Shown here: in pieces, positions 21,494-30,245 of the stretch | How the letters are laid out: every line of letters starts with the position of its first letter | How positions within the stretch are numbered: the first letter of the stretch is position 1 | NCBI RefSeq assembly: GCF_004358325.1 | Contig: NZ_CP037940.1 | Coordinates: forward strand, 372,001-436,000 | Source of the DNA: Periweissella cryptocerci | Lineage (GTDB): Bacteria; Bacillota; Bacilli; Lactobacillales; Lactobacillaceae | DNA length: 64,000 bases | Direction: 5' to 3' | Notes under the pieces: generated by a model | Told to the model about the DNA's origin: nothing | The model's database searches: none | The model's input: the letters and a program-made list of their open reading frames with translations, nothing else | Translations under genes and position numbers: made by a program

Positions 21494-21790
21494 GAGTTCT
21501 ATTCCGTCTGACGTGGGATTGAATAAAATTGGCCACTACGCGCCGGCAAATTACTTGGCGCACCACGCTGGAAGCAGCCTCCCAAGCCAAAGTGCGGTCT
21601 TGGTCGGTTCGGACAAGTTGGGAGTCTAAGGAATAAATTCCTAAGACTCCTCATCTTATCCTCAGCGACGATATGTGTTACACACGTATCGCCCCAGTCG
21701 CGGTGTAAAGTCTGCGACCGCCAAGCAATTTGCCGGCACTCCGTTAGTTAGTAATAATTTTCAAACTAGCAAAAAGCAATCGTTGTGAGC
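21494..21790 (-). repeat. Structured intergenic repeat, copy B (type 1, reverse)
   Basis: Read on the minus strand it has the right end CCCACGTCAGACGGAATAGAA, the closing stem GTGCCGGCAAATTGCTTGGCG paired with CGCCAAGTAATTTGCCGGCG, and the inner hairpins of copy A. Its far end is not recognisable beyond about 21790, where copy C follows in the opposite orientation. Confidence 0.85.
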
Positions 21791-21827
21791 TGAAGTTCGT
21801 TGAAAACCAATTGAGCCGCTAAAAAAA

Positions 21828-22575
21828 GGCTAAATTTTTTCTAGCGTGGAATTTGGATATGTGTCTCAGATTGATTCCCACTACGAGGCTGGAACCAGTC
21901 TGGACACCGTGATGGGAGACAAGCATTTGAAGCCACAGTGCGGTCTTCAAATGTTTGCGAAGCTTGGTTCGCTAACGCGCTAACCATCTTCACAAATCCA
22001 TAATCAGTAACAAAGCCCGTTACTGATTATGCCATCACGGTGCGAGCTAAAGTCCAGCCCGGTTCCAGCCTCTTCGTTAATTTGAGCAGACAACCAAACT
22101 GGTAATATGCCGTAATCCTTGTCGCTGTGGATTTAGCGGTAATCAATAGTTCAACGCTCATCTAGCGGAGTGACTGAAAATCACATTGTGGCCGCCAGGC
22201 TTTACACCGAAATGGGACAAACGTGACACCACGTGTCGGGTTTGTCGCTGAGGGTAGAGCCGACCGGCCTTATTTGTCCAGCGTAGCTACAAATGTGAGC
22301 AGTCTTTTGGCTTTAGCCATTAGACTGCCAGCTATCCCGAATTGCCCAAGACAGACATTCAGCCTGGAAGGCTAATCTAATCGGGTTTTGATTAGATTCA
22401 GTTGTTTGTTGCAAACAAACTGCTGGAATGTTTTGCGTTGCCGTACCTCAGGCATAAGCAAGCGGCTTGGGCATGTGCTTCCATCTCGGTGCACAATGTG
22501 ATTTCCAGGCACGCAGTGGCATCATACATCTCATCACATTTTATAAATTCCACGTCAGACGGAATAGAGCCAAAC
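21828..22575 (+). repeat. Structured intergenic repeat, copy C (type 2 plus extra branched module)
   Basis: This is the largest copy, about 750 bp. The left end is GGCTAAATTTTTTCTAGCG and the right end CCACGTCAGACGGAATAGAGC. The first half is the type 2 cloverleaf: GAGGCTGGAACCAGTCTGGA against TCCAGCCC..GGTTCCAGCCTC, with hairpins CATTTGAAG..CTTCAAATG and CATAATCAGTAAC..GTTACTGATTATG. The second half is bounded by CACATTGTG..CACAATGTG and holds more hairpins, including TCTAATC..GATTAGA and GTTTGTTGCAAACAAAC. No coding capacity is recognised. Confidence 0.88.
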
Positions 22576-22591
22576 AAAAGTACAGAAATGA

Positions 22592-22613
22592 GAATCCGAC
22601 GTCAAACGGAATA
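22592..22613 (+). repeat. Solitary right-end remnant of the structured repeat
   Basis: AATCCGACGTCAAACGGAATAG closely resembles the right end of copies A-D and lies 20 bp after the end of copy C, with no element body attached. Confidence 0.6.
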
Positions 22614-22615
22614 GA

Positions 22616-22650
22616 CAAAAAAAGCCGGAATAATTAAATTCCAACTTTTT
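22616..22650 (-). terminator. Terminator of prpC-prkC
   Basis: On the minus strand AGTTGGAAT and ATTCCGGCT pair over nine bases (with G-U) around TTAATT and are followed by TTTTTTT. Confidence 0.75.
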
Positions 22651-22660
22651 TGTATTTACA

Positions 22661-24661
22661 TTATTCATTGCCGTCTTTAGTTTGACTTGATTCGGTAACA
22701 CTAGTGCTATCAGCTGCTGGTGTACTACTGCTACTGTCCTCGTCATCATTGGAACTAGCTGGTTCTTCTTTCTTTGGTGCGCCACTTGAGACTATCACAC
22801 TCACTGAATCACCCTGAATAACTTGATGTCCTGACACTGGTGATTGGTCAATTACGTGGTTTTTAGCAACATCTTCTGACTTTTCATATTTAACAATTAA
22901 AGTCAATTTGTTGTTTTTTGCCCATTTTTTCGCATTTGTCAAAGACATACCCTTCAAACTAGTCACAGGAATCTTCTTTGGCCCTGTCGAAGTAGTTACT
23001 TGCATCGTATCACCGGCAATTGCTGTCTTACCAGCCGTGATGCTTTGCTTGATAATTTTGCCTTCTGCGACTGATTCTGAAGATTCTGAATCAGGTTGTA
23101 AAATTTTGATATTATTTTCGTTTGCCCAATTATAAAAATCAGCCGTCGTTTTGCCCTTAAAGTCTGGCACGGTAATTTTCTTTGGTCCTGAGCTAACAGT
23201 AAAGGTTACGGTCGTTCGTTCAGGATCCACCCGCTTCTCAGCGTTCACATCTTGACTAAGAATTACCCCTTCAGGAACAGAATCAGAATCTTGTTGCTTT
23301 TCTTTGACTTTGAAGCCTTTTTTCTTCAAAGTGCTAGCGACACTGCTGTATTTTTCGTTTGAATAATCACCAAAACGCAGCAATTTACGACCCGCAGATA
23401 CCAGAATATTTACCGTCGCACCCTTTTTTAATTCACTATTAAATTTAGGGTCAGAGGAAATAACTCTACCAGACTCAACCGTTTGGGAAGTCGTCTTAGT
23501 AATCGTTCCAACTTTAAGTCCGTTATCTTGAATCAAAGCGACGGCATTCTCTTGTGTCTTACCAACTAAGTTTGGTACTGAAGCGTTCATCCCCTTGATA
23601 ACAAAGTAACTTGTTAACCCACCGGCAAGTAATATTACCAAAATAATTGAAAAAATCCACAATCCTTTATGGCTTTTCTTTTTATCTTGCATCACGTCAT
23701 CAACCGTTTTAGGCTCGGCTGATTCAATTGGGCTAATTGGCTTAGGAATGCTAGTTGCATCTTGAATATCGCCAACCGGAATAATCTTAGTGGCTGTATC
23801 ATTTTGACTCGTTGGTACAAAGACTGGTTCGTCAGCTCGGGTTGGTAACAGAGACGTCCGCAAATCATCACCCATCTCATCAACTGAATTATAGCGATCA
23901 GCTGGATCCTTGGCAGTTGCCTTTAAGACAACATTTTCCATCGCTTGGGGAATGCGTGAATCATACGCACGGACAGATGGCATTTCATCTTGTGAATGCT
24001 TTAATGCCACGGCTACGGCATTTTCACCTTCAAATGGCACGCGTCCCGTCAGCATTTCATACAAAATAATCCCTAATGAATATACATCTGATTTGTCAGT
24101 AGCCATTCCACCGCGTGCTTGTTCTGGTGATAAATAGTGTACTGAACCCAAAATTGTATTGGTTTGGGTCATTGCTTTTTCAGAACGTGAGGTTGCAATC
24201 CCAAAATCAGAAATCTTCGCATTCCCTTGTTTATCAATTAAGATATTTTGGGGCTTTAGGTCACGGTGAATGATCCCACCAGCGTGAGCAGCACTAACTG
24301 CCGACAGGACCTGTTCCATCATATCTATCACGCGTTGATGTGATATTGGGAAATTAGTTTGTATATATGTCTTCAAATCCATGCCGTCGACATATTCCAT
24401 CACCAAATATTGAATGCCTTGATCTTCACCGAAGTCATACATTGAAACGATATTGGGGTGCACTAATTCCGTCGCTGCCATCGCTTCACGTTGGAAACGG
24501 CGAATTGTGTTATCGTCAGTGGCTAAATCAAGCCGTAAAGTTTTTAGTGATACATCGCGGTCCAAAATTAAATCGTGGGCCAAATAAACGTTGGCCATGC
24601 CACCTTCACCCAGTGCACGAACTATTTGATAACGACCGCCTACTAATTGATTGGGCATCAT
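22661..24661 (-). CDS. prkC: Membrane Ser/Thr protein kinase with PASTA repeats
   Basis: The protein has 666 residues. The N-terminal Hanks-type kinase has GEGGMANVYLA (residues 18-28), Lys40, HRDLKPQN and DFG. A juxtamembrane region and one membrane helix lie near residues 340-362. Four extracellular PASTA repeats (about 365-640) bind muropeptides or lipid II, and a Ser-rich tail (SSNDDEDSSSSTPAADSTS) follows. It senses wall state and phosphorylates division and wall proteins. Its ATG overlaps the stop of prpC by 4 bp, so kinase and phosphatase are coupled. It is also called stkP or pknB. Confidence 0.97.
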   Translation of the reverse strand: MMPNQLVGGRYQIVRALGEGGMANVYLAHDLILDRDVSLKTLRLDLATDDNTIRRFQREAMAATELVHPNIVSMYDFGEDQGIQYLVMEYVDGMDLKTYIQTNFPISHQRVIDMMEQVLSAVSAAHAGGIIHRDLKPQNILIDKQGNAKISDFGIATSRSEKAMTQTNTILGSVHYLSPEQARGGMATDKSDVYSLGIILYEMLTGRVPFEGENAVAVALKHSQDEMPSVRAYDSRIPQAMENVVLKATAKDPADRYNSVDEMGDDLRTSLLPTRADEPVFVPTSQNDTATKIIPVGDIQDATSIPKPISPIESAEPKTVDDVMQDKKKSHKGLWIFSIILVILLAGGLTSYFVIKGMNASVPNLVGKTQENAVALIQDNGLKVGTITKTTSQTVESGRVISSDPKFNSELKKGATVNILVSAGRKLLRFGDYSNEKYSSVASTLKKKGFKVKEKQQDSDSVPEGVILSQDVNAEKRVDPERTTVTFTVSSGPKKITVPDFKGKTTADFYNWANENNIKILQPDSESSESVAEGKIIKQSITAGKTAIAGDTMQVTTSTGPKKIPVTSLKGMSLTNAKKWAKNNKLTLIVKYEKSEDVAKNHVIDQSPVSGHQVIQGDSVSVIVSSGAPKKEEPASSNDDEDSSSSTPAADSTSVTESSQTKDGNE

Positions 24662-25404
24662 TGTGCTCTTACCTCTTCTCCACGTTCCATTAATAGAACT
24701 GTTATGTTATCGCGCCCCCCAGCTTGATTTGCTTTTAAAATTAATTCTTCAACTTTTTCTTCAAGTGTCATTTGCGACATCAAAATTACCGAAATTTGAG
24801 CATCTGTCACTAAGTTTGTCAGCCCATCTGTCGCTAATAAAATTATATCGCCTGGATATGTTGCATACGTACTCGTATCCAAGACCGCTTCATCGTTGAC
24901 CCCTAGCCATCGTGTGATGACATTTTTATCAGGATGTAACCGTGCATCTTCTGGCGCAATCTTCCCCTCTTGAACTAACTGATTAACCAACGAATGGTCA
25001 GTTGTTAATTGACGAAAAGTGCCGTCATGCAAAAGATAGCCCCGTGAATCACCAATATTTGCCATCAAAACTTCATCCTCAAAAATCATGGCTGATACTA
25101 GTGTCGTTGCCATCCCTTGTAAGTCACGAAAACGTTGTGACGCTTCAAGAATTGCCGCATTTTCCGCTAGGACTTGATCCATCAACCAAGTCTTTGCTTC
25201 GGCTGATGATGCAATTTCAGTTAACTCCCATTGATTACCAAGATGTAAGACCGCCATCGTTGAGGCAACATCCCCAGCCGCTTGACCACCAACACCATCG
25301 GCAACCACTGCAAATTTATAACCTTTTTGATTTTTAAAAGTACCGACAAAATCTTGATTGGTTTCACGAATCGTGCCGATATCTGATTGAAATGCTACTT
25401 TCAT
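24658..25404 (-). CDS. prpC: PP2C-type protein phosphatase
   Basis: This is a 248-residue PPM-family phosphatase. Metal-binding motifs are ADGVGGQAAGD near residue 36, NIGDSRGYLL, TTDHS and GGRDNITVLL. It removes phosphate from Ser/Thr substrates of the kinase encoded directly downstream, with which it overlaps by ATGA. The order phosphatase then PASTA kinase is the usual Firmicutes arrangement. Confidence 0.96.
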   Translation of the reverse strand: MKVAFQSDIGTIRETNQDFVGTFKNQKGYKFAVVADGVGGQAAGDVASTMAVLHLGNQWELTEIASSAEAKTWLMDQVLAENAAILEASQRFRDLQGMATTLVSAMIFEDEVLMANIGDSRGYLLHDGTFRQLTTDHSLVNQLVQEGKIAPEDARLHPDKNVITRWLGVNDEAVLDTSTYATYPGDIILLATDGLTNLVTDAQISVILMSQMTLEEKVEELILKANQAGGRDNITVLLMERGEEVRAQ

Positions 25405-25560
25405 TCACTTTACTCCCTTGAATAAGCGTTACAAATTGTATTTTACCCTAAAAAGGTGCAAGCATTGTCATTTCGTTGAAAATTTCATAAAAAAAACATA
25501 AAAACCATCACTCATCGCTAAGTAACGGTTTAAAAGTAATTTATCTATATTAATTAAAGA

Positions 25561-26292
25561 TTAAAGTTCATCACGCTTATCGTCAACTGTTTCTTTGATA
25601 GTTTCAGCTTTTTCTTCAACTACCGCTTGTGCATCAGCAACTTTATCGGTCACAGCATCACTAGCTTTGTCAGCAACGGTTTCAGCTAATTGATCATCAC
25701 CGTCTTTTTTGTTCAAGTTTTTCAACTTATCCCAAAAGCCAGCTTTGTTCTCATCAACAACTTCCTTAGCATCTTCAAGGCTGTCTTGTACAGCTTCAAC
25801 CTTATCAGTGACACCATCAGTAGCTGTTTCTACTGCGTCATCAATATCATCCAATGGTAAATCAGCATCACTAATATCTAAATCAATATCGTCTGAAAAA
25901 TCGTCTTGCAAATCCGCAAAACCATCTGCTAATGAACTGCCTTCTTGTTTACCAAGCTTGTCTTTCACGTCATCAACTGCGCCACGGGCTTTTTCAGTGT
26001 AGTCATTAGCCATTGTTTGGGCCTTTTCAGCAAGGTCACGCGCTTTTTCGGCTAAGTCAGCATACTTATCAGATGCTTCACTCTTGTGTTCCTTAACAGT
26101 GTCACGGGCATCTTCAACTGCATCAGTTGCGTAGTAAGCGTAGTCAATTGCCTTATCGCGCATATCTTCAGCCTTATCACGAGCCTTATTGATTAATTCT
26201 TCTTGCTTTTCAGGGGTGAGTGACTTAAATGCTACAAATGCGGCAGCACCACCAACGGCTAATCCAGCTAAAAATCCAAGTGTTTTTGACAT
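25561..26292 (-). CDS. YtxH domain coiled-coil envelope protein
   Basis: The protein has 243 residues. The N-terminal YtxH segment (GFLAGLAVGGAAAFVAFKSLTP) is a glycine-rich hydrophobic helix that probably sits in the membrane. It is followed by a highly charged, Ala/Asp/Lys-rich amphipathic repeat region (KARDKAEDMRDKAIDYAYY and similar) predicted as a long coiled coil, resembling apolipoprotein or LEA-like proteins. YtxH proteins are often linked to general stress. It lies 84 bp downstream of the DUF948 gene and is probably co-transcribed. Confidence 0.85.
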   Translation of the reverse strand: MSKTLGFLAGLAVGGAAAFVAFKSLTPEKQEELINKARDKAEDMRDKAIDYAYYATDAVEDARDTVKEHKSEASDKYADLAEKARDLAEKAQTMANDYTEKARGAVDDVKDKLGKQEGSSLADGFADLQDDFSDDIDLDISDADLPLDDIDDAVETATDGVTDKVEAVQDSLEDAKEVVDENKAGFWDKLKNLNKKDGDDQLAETVADKASDAVTDKVADAQAVVEEKAETIKETVDDKRDEL

Positions 26293-26376
26293 ATTTTGAT
26301 TCCTCCTAATGTTTAACGGTTATCATTTACTTATCGAATCTACAATTGTAACTTTGACTTACAATGGCTCGCCATT

Positions 26377-26778
26377 TTATTCTTTGTCAGCTTTGTCAGC
26401 CTTGCGACTCTTGTAGCGATCCATGGCTGACTTTGAAACCTTAGCTGCCAATGAGACACCGGGTGCTTTCTTTGCACCGTTACCAACACGGGCAGTCAAG
26501 TTACGTGTTGCTGTGTTTAAATCTGATACTGAAGTACCTAAATCGGCAATTGCCGTGAATGCTGGGTCAATAGTTTTTACTTTACCATTAACGTCTAAAA
26601 GTAATTCGTTGGCGCTTGCCATAATTTCTTCAGCTTCACGTGAAATTTGATCCACGTCCTTGGTAATCACACCTAAGCTTTTTGTCATACGTAACAAGAA
26701 AGTTCCAATAAATAATACCAAAAGTAAAAATGCAATTGCTGCAATCAAGCCAGCAATTTGGCCACCTGTAAAGGTCAT
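26377..26778 (-). CDS. DUF948 domain membrane protein
   Basis: The protein has 133 residues, with an N-terminal membrane helix (IAGLIAAIAFLLLVLFIGTF) followed by the DUF948 region (LGVITKDVDQISREAEEIMA), which looks helical and amphipathic, and a basic tail. DUF948 and YtxH proteins are commonly encoded together in Firmicutes and treated as general-stress envelope proteins. AGGAGG lies before the ATG. Its promoter overlaps a cre-like site. Confidence 0.85.
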   Translation of the reverse strand: MTFTGGQIAGLIAAIAFLLLVLFIGTFLLRMTKSLGVITKDVDQISREAEEIMASANELLLDVNGKVKTIDPAFTAIADLGTSVSDLNTATRNLTARVGNGAKKAPGVSLAAKVSKSAMDRYKSRKADKADKE

Positions 26779-26812
26779 GTTGTTTCCTCCAATTAATTTT
26801 ATTGTTAAGAAA

Positions 26813-26842
26813 AGTTTAACATTCTAATGTAAGCGTTTCAAT
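26813..26842 (-). promoter_or_regulatory. Promoter of the DUF948-YtxH pair with overlapping cre-like site
   Basis: On the minus strand there is TTGAAA, a 17-nt spacer and TAAACT. ATTGAAACGCTTACA (26828-26842) matches the cre consensus WTGNAANCGNWNNCW except for one base and covers the -35, so CcpA repression is possible. Confidence 0.5.
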
Positions 26843-26957
26843 TAGAAAGAACTGAAGAAAGTGTGAAGATTTAGTCAATTGCTATAGGAAATCCGTTAAT
26901 ACCTGAACATCCTAAACTTAACGATTCTGTCTATCATTGTCAAATAGAATTTCTCCT

Positions 26958-26986
26958 TTGATAATACTGTGATTTATCGCTATAAT
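26958..26986 (+). promoter_or_regulatory. Promoter of the 27025 gene
   Basis: TTGATA, a 17-nt spacer and a perfect TATAAT, followed 38 bp later by the ATG. Confidence 0.75.
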
Positions 26987-27024
26987 TAACTCAATCAAAA
27001 TACAGAAAAGTTCAGGTATTATCC

Positions 27025-27546
27025 ATGCTCGTAATTAATGCTTCAAAAATTTTATCAGCGCACGTTAAAGTACCCAAAGCAGCTGCAGTTCCAGCTGGTA
27101 CAACGCCAGTCATCAGTTGGCATGCCGATTTCTTTAGTAAGGACGGCGTATATTACTACGTCTTAGTAAACGATGCCAACCCGCTTGAAACAATTGCATT
27201 GTACAATCCTGCCCCACTTGAATACGAAGCACTGGCTCAAAATGCTGCCGAACGAATTGCTCGTTATTACGCGCAAATCCAAAACAAGGCCGCTTTTGAT
27301 ACCTTTCAAGAAGGCTCACGTGAAATCTTGATTGTTTCAGATTCTAACAAAAACAACTTCAAAGATGTCGATGAAAAAGTTAAAGGTGTTAAACACCAAC
27401 TTCGTGGCCAAGTTGCTAATCAAGAACCCGCGGCACCTAAATTCAACGGAAAAAATGCCGTAACTCAATTGGCTGACAAAAATGCCCGTAAATTTTACGG
27501 TAGCTTGATGACCCACGCCGTGCATAAGAATACCAAGGGAAAATAA
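27025..27546 (+). CDS. Hypothetical protein, possibly DUF6933-like
   Basis: The protein has 173 residues, is soluble, with a basic C-terminus. The opening segment (MLVINASKIL) and WHADFF..VYYYVLVNDANPLETIALYN resemble the WHAN..LLFVND pattern I associate with DUF6933, whose function is unknown; the match is only by eye. It has its own strong promoter, is monocistronic, and ends at a perfect hairpin. I see no obvious Shine-Dalgarno before the ATG. Confidence 0.75.
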   Translation: MLVINASKILSAHVKVPKAAAVPAGTTPVISWHADFFSKDGVYYYVLVNDANPLETIALYNPAPLEYEALAQNAAERIARYYAQIQNKAAFDTFQEGSREILIVSDSNKNNFKDVDEKVKGVKHQLRGQVANQEPAAPKFNGKNAVTQLADKNARKFYGSLMTHAVHKNTKGK

Positions 27547-27575
27547 ACCCTATTGGTTAACAAATTATCATAAAA

Positions 27576-27607
27576 AAAGGTTGAGAAATATTCTCAACCT
27601 TTTTTTA
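27576..27607. terminator. Bidirectional terminator
   Basis: AGGTTGAGAA and TTCTCAACCT form a perfect hairpin between an A run and a T run, shared by the convergent 27025 gene and the methyltransferase gene. Confidence 0.9.
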
Positions 27608-27620
27608 CATGCTGAATAAC

Positions 27621-29003
27621 TCATTCATCATTTGAATTTTGTGTCGTCGCAGCTAAAAACCGCAAGCCTTTTGGATAAAAATTCTTGAGCGTTGCTCCGA
27701 CCACCTTCGCAAAACCAAAGCCGTTATCATTGATAACAACTTCATACCAGCCATTACCATCTACAGGTGCGGTAGCTAAACTAACCGTATCACCATGGAC
27801 ATAATTCGCCCATTGTTGATCATCGATGACGACCGTTTTCTTAACCTGACTTGGTTGCAATGCAAGTCCTAGAGCCAAACTCGGTTCAAAACGTTTCTTC
27901 TTGTATGTACCAAGATGCAAACCAGGTCGCATAATTGACAAGTGGCCAAAATCCGCCATTTGCGATGGCACACAATACAATTGGTCGCCAAAAGTTAACA
28001 ATGTACCAACCATTGGAACTAATAAATTGTCATTAGCAAAATCTTGCCATAGTACAATTTGTTCTTTAGTCAAATTCGTTTTAACTGGTTTTAATTTTTG
28101 CTCAGTTGCTGTCTCATCATGCCAACGCATTTTGGCAACAAAGTGGCCTTCACCATTCATATGATGTGGAAATAGCCGTGCTGTCTTCGTCAATTCCGGA
28201 TTACCATCAGCCCATTCTGGTCGACCGTCATCCATTCCGACCGGCTTTTCAATTGGTAACAGTTCAAGTTGCGGATAAGTTGCTAACAACCATGCAATCA
28301 TTTGTTCATCTTCTTCTGGCGCAAACGTACACGTTGAATAGATTAACTCGGCATCTGGTTTTAGCATTTTAACCGCTTCGGCCAGAATCGTTCGCTGTAA
28401 CGCCGCGCACTTGGCAGGATAATCTTCATCCCAATATTGCATCGCAGCCGGATCTTTGCGAAACATCCCTTCACCAGAACATGGTGCATCAACTACAATC
28501 CGATCAAAAAAGCCTGGTAACTGTTGGGCCAACCGTTCTGGGCTTTCATTAGTTACAACCGCATTTGAAATCCCAAAGCGCTCAACATTTTCTGTTAAAA
28601 CCTGCGCCCGCTTTTTGAATATTTCATTGGACACTAAAAGACCTTCCTGCCGCATAAAACTAGCCAAATGTGTCGTCTTACCACCTGGAGCAGCTGAAAG
28701 ATCCAAAACTATTTCACCAGGATGTGGGTGCGCCACTTCGCCAACAAACATCGCACTTGGTTCTTGTGAATAGACCATCCCACTTGCATGATCAATCGAA
28801 TGTCCATTAACTTGGCCGTAATGACCAAACTCAGTGTATGTAACGCTTCCGTCATCAGGCGTCGTAGCTGGCTTATTATTTTCCTTCAAAGGATTAACAC
28901 GATATCCTTTTTGGACAGGGGCATCAAAAGACGCAAAAAAAGCCGGTGCTTGCTCACCGAGTAATCTCGTATATTTCTCAATAAAACCTGTTGGTAATTG
29001 CAT
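27621..29003 (-). CDS. RsmF/NOP2-type rRNA cytosine-C5 methyltransferase
   Basis: The protein has 460 residues and belongs to the RsmB/NOP/Sun family. The SAM-binding motif DLSAAPGGKTTHLA, the motif VDAPCSGEGMFRKD and the catalytic-cysteine motif YSTCTFAPEEDE are all present, followed by a C-terminal PUA-like RNA-binding part. It should methylate a cytosine in 16S or 23S rRNA. The longest ORF starts at 29060 in a 34-bp tandem repeat; AAGGGAAG with a short spacer supports the ATG at 29003 (MQLPTGFIEKY). Confidence 0.92.
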   Translation of the reverse strand: MQLPTGFIEKYTRLLGEQAPAFFASFDAPVQKGYRVNPLKENNKPATTPDDGSVTYTEFGHYGQVNGHSIDHASGMVYSQEPSAMFVGEVAHPHPGEIVLDLSAAPGGKTTHLASFMRQEGLLVSNEIFKKRAQVLTENVERFGISNAVVTNESPERLAQQLPGFFDRIVVDAPCSGEGMFRKDPAAMQYWDEDYPAKCAALQRTILAEAVKMLKPDAELIYSTCTFAPEEDEQMIAWLLATYPQLELLPIEKPVGMDDGRPEWADGNPELTKTARLFPHHMNGEGHFVAKMRWHDETATEQKLKPVKTNLTKEQIVLWQDFANDNLLVPMVGTLLTFGDQLYCVPSQMADFGHLSIMRPGLHLGTYKKKRFEPSLALGLALQPSQVKKTVVIDDQQWANYVHGDTVSLATAPVDGNGWYEVVINDNGFGFAKVVGATLKNFYPKGLRFLAATTQNSNDE

Positions 29004-29020
29004 TGTAACTTCCCTTCGCA

Positions 29021-29100
29021 TTTCATAAACTTGGTAACCCGGATGGCCTTCGTATTTCATGAATTCGGTAACCCGAACGGCCTTTGTATTTCATGAATTT
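29021..29100. repeat. 34-bp tandem repeat upstream of the methyltransferase gene
   Basis: Units at 29021-29054 and 29055-29088 share TTTCAT, GGTAACCCG and GGCCTT; a partial third unit is at 29089-29100. 34 is not a multiple of three, so this is not a coding repeat. Confidence 0.8.
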
Positions 29101-29261
29101 AACAACTCAGACAGCGTCCTTAAAAAGTCGGTTAACTTTTTTCTAAAAAATATTATAGCGAAAAGTCTCGTAATTTAACACTGCTATCTGACGACTTATG
29201 GTAAAATGTGATGAATTATTTATTCAACATATGTACATACGACGGGAAGAGGCAAATAAAC

Positions 29262-30071
29262 ATGGATCGCAAATTAATCGCCATCGACTTGGATGGTACA
29301 ACATTAAATGACAACAGCAAAATTTCACTACGTACCAAAGAAGTCTTACAGAAAGCGCAAAACGCCGGCCATATTATCTCAATTGTAACTGGTCGTCCCT
29401 ATCGCATTTCTGGTAACTACTATGAAGAACTCGGTTTGAAAACCCCGATGATTAATTTCAATGGTGCGTTGGGCCATATGCCAAATCAAGAATGGGATAA
29501 AGAATATGGTTACACGGTCCGCAAAGATATTACCTTTGATTTGATGGAAAACCACGCTGATTTTGGCATCGAAAATGTTGTTGCTGAAGATAAATTGCAC
29601 AGTTGGGTCAATGCGAGTGACCACGTTGTCCCCGCAAACTTGACCGCCTTTTTCCCAAAAGCAACACCACTTAATCGCACAAGTATGCAGGTTAACCCCA
29701 ACTCAGTTATCCTGTTCTTAAGTGCTCACCAAAACCGTGATGCAGTTAAGGCGCGCTTACTTGAACGTTACGGTAGCGAAATCACCGTCAATGTTTGGGG
29801 TGGTCCTGATCCCATTTTGGAAGTTTCACCACGCGGAATTGAAAAGGCAGTCGGAGTTGATTTCTTATCGTACCTTTATGGTATCCGCCGTAACGATATT
29901 TTAGCTTTCGGCGATGAATCAAATGATTACACGATGTTGTCATATGCAGGTTGGGGTGTTGCAATGAAAAACGGGACTGAAATTGCCCGCTCACTGGCCA
30001 AAGATGTCACCGCAAAAACCAACGATGAAGATGGTATGGCTGACTATATCGAAAAGTATCTTAGTCTATAG
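29262..30071 (+). CDS. Cof-type HAD-superfamily phosphatase
   Basis: The protein has 269 residues. HAD motif I is DLDGTTLND near residue 9, motif II is SIVTGRPY, a Lys/Gly-containing PRGIEKAVG segment follows, and motif IV is FGDESNDYTML. The large C2-type cap is typical of the Cof/YcsE group, which acts on sugar phosphates, FMN or pyridoxal phosphate; the substrate is not predictable. The ORF extends to 29208, but GGGAAGAGG precedes the ATG at 29262, which matches the family start. Confidence 0.93.
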   Translation: MDRKLIAIDLDGTTLNDNSKISLRTKEVLQKAQNAGHIISIVTGRPYRISGNYYEELGLKTPMINFNGALGHMPNQEWDKEYGYTVRKDITFDLMENHADFGIENVVAEDKLHSWVNASDHVVPANLTAFFPKATPLNRTSMQVNPNSVILFLSAHQNRDAVKARLLERYGSEITVNVWGGPDPILEVSPRGIEKAVGVDFLSYLYGIRRNDILAFGDESNDYTMLSYAGWGVAMKNGTEIARSLAKDVTAKTNDEDGMADYIEKYLSL

Positions 30072-30099
30072 TGGGCTAACTGTTTGAAAAAATTCATTA

Positions 30100-30148
30100 A
30101 CGGCTCGATTTCTACCTTATTGAAAAAAGGTGAAATCGGGCTTTTTTA
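30100..30148 (+). terminator. Terminator, reverse-orientation member of the CTCCTT-like hairpin group (HP6)
   Basis: GCTCGATTTCTACCTT and AAGGTGAAATCGGGC pair, followed by TTTTTT. The inner TTCTACCTT..AAGG resembles the reverse complement of the shared core of the hairpin at 2387. Confidence 0.8.
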
Positions 30149-30245
30149 TTTCTTTCCTCATTACTACCAAAAGTAAACTATTGGCACTGTTCACCCTGAG
30201 GTGGCGTATACTTAAAACAAAATACACGTAAAGGAAGTATCTAAA

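Noticed and set aside
21440..22610. CRISPR-like array from dense repeats
   Set aside because: Repeats are inverted and nested, not regularly spaced direct repeats of 25-40 bp, and no cas gene is present.
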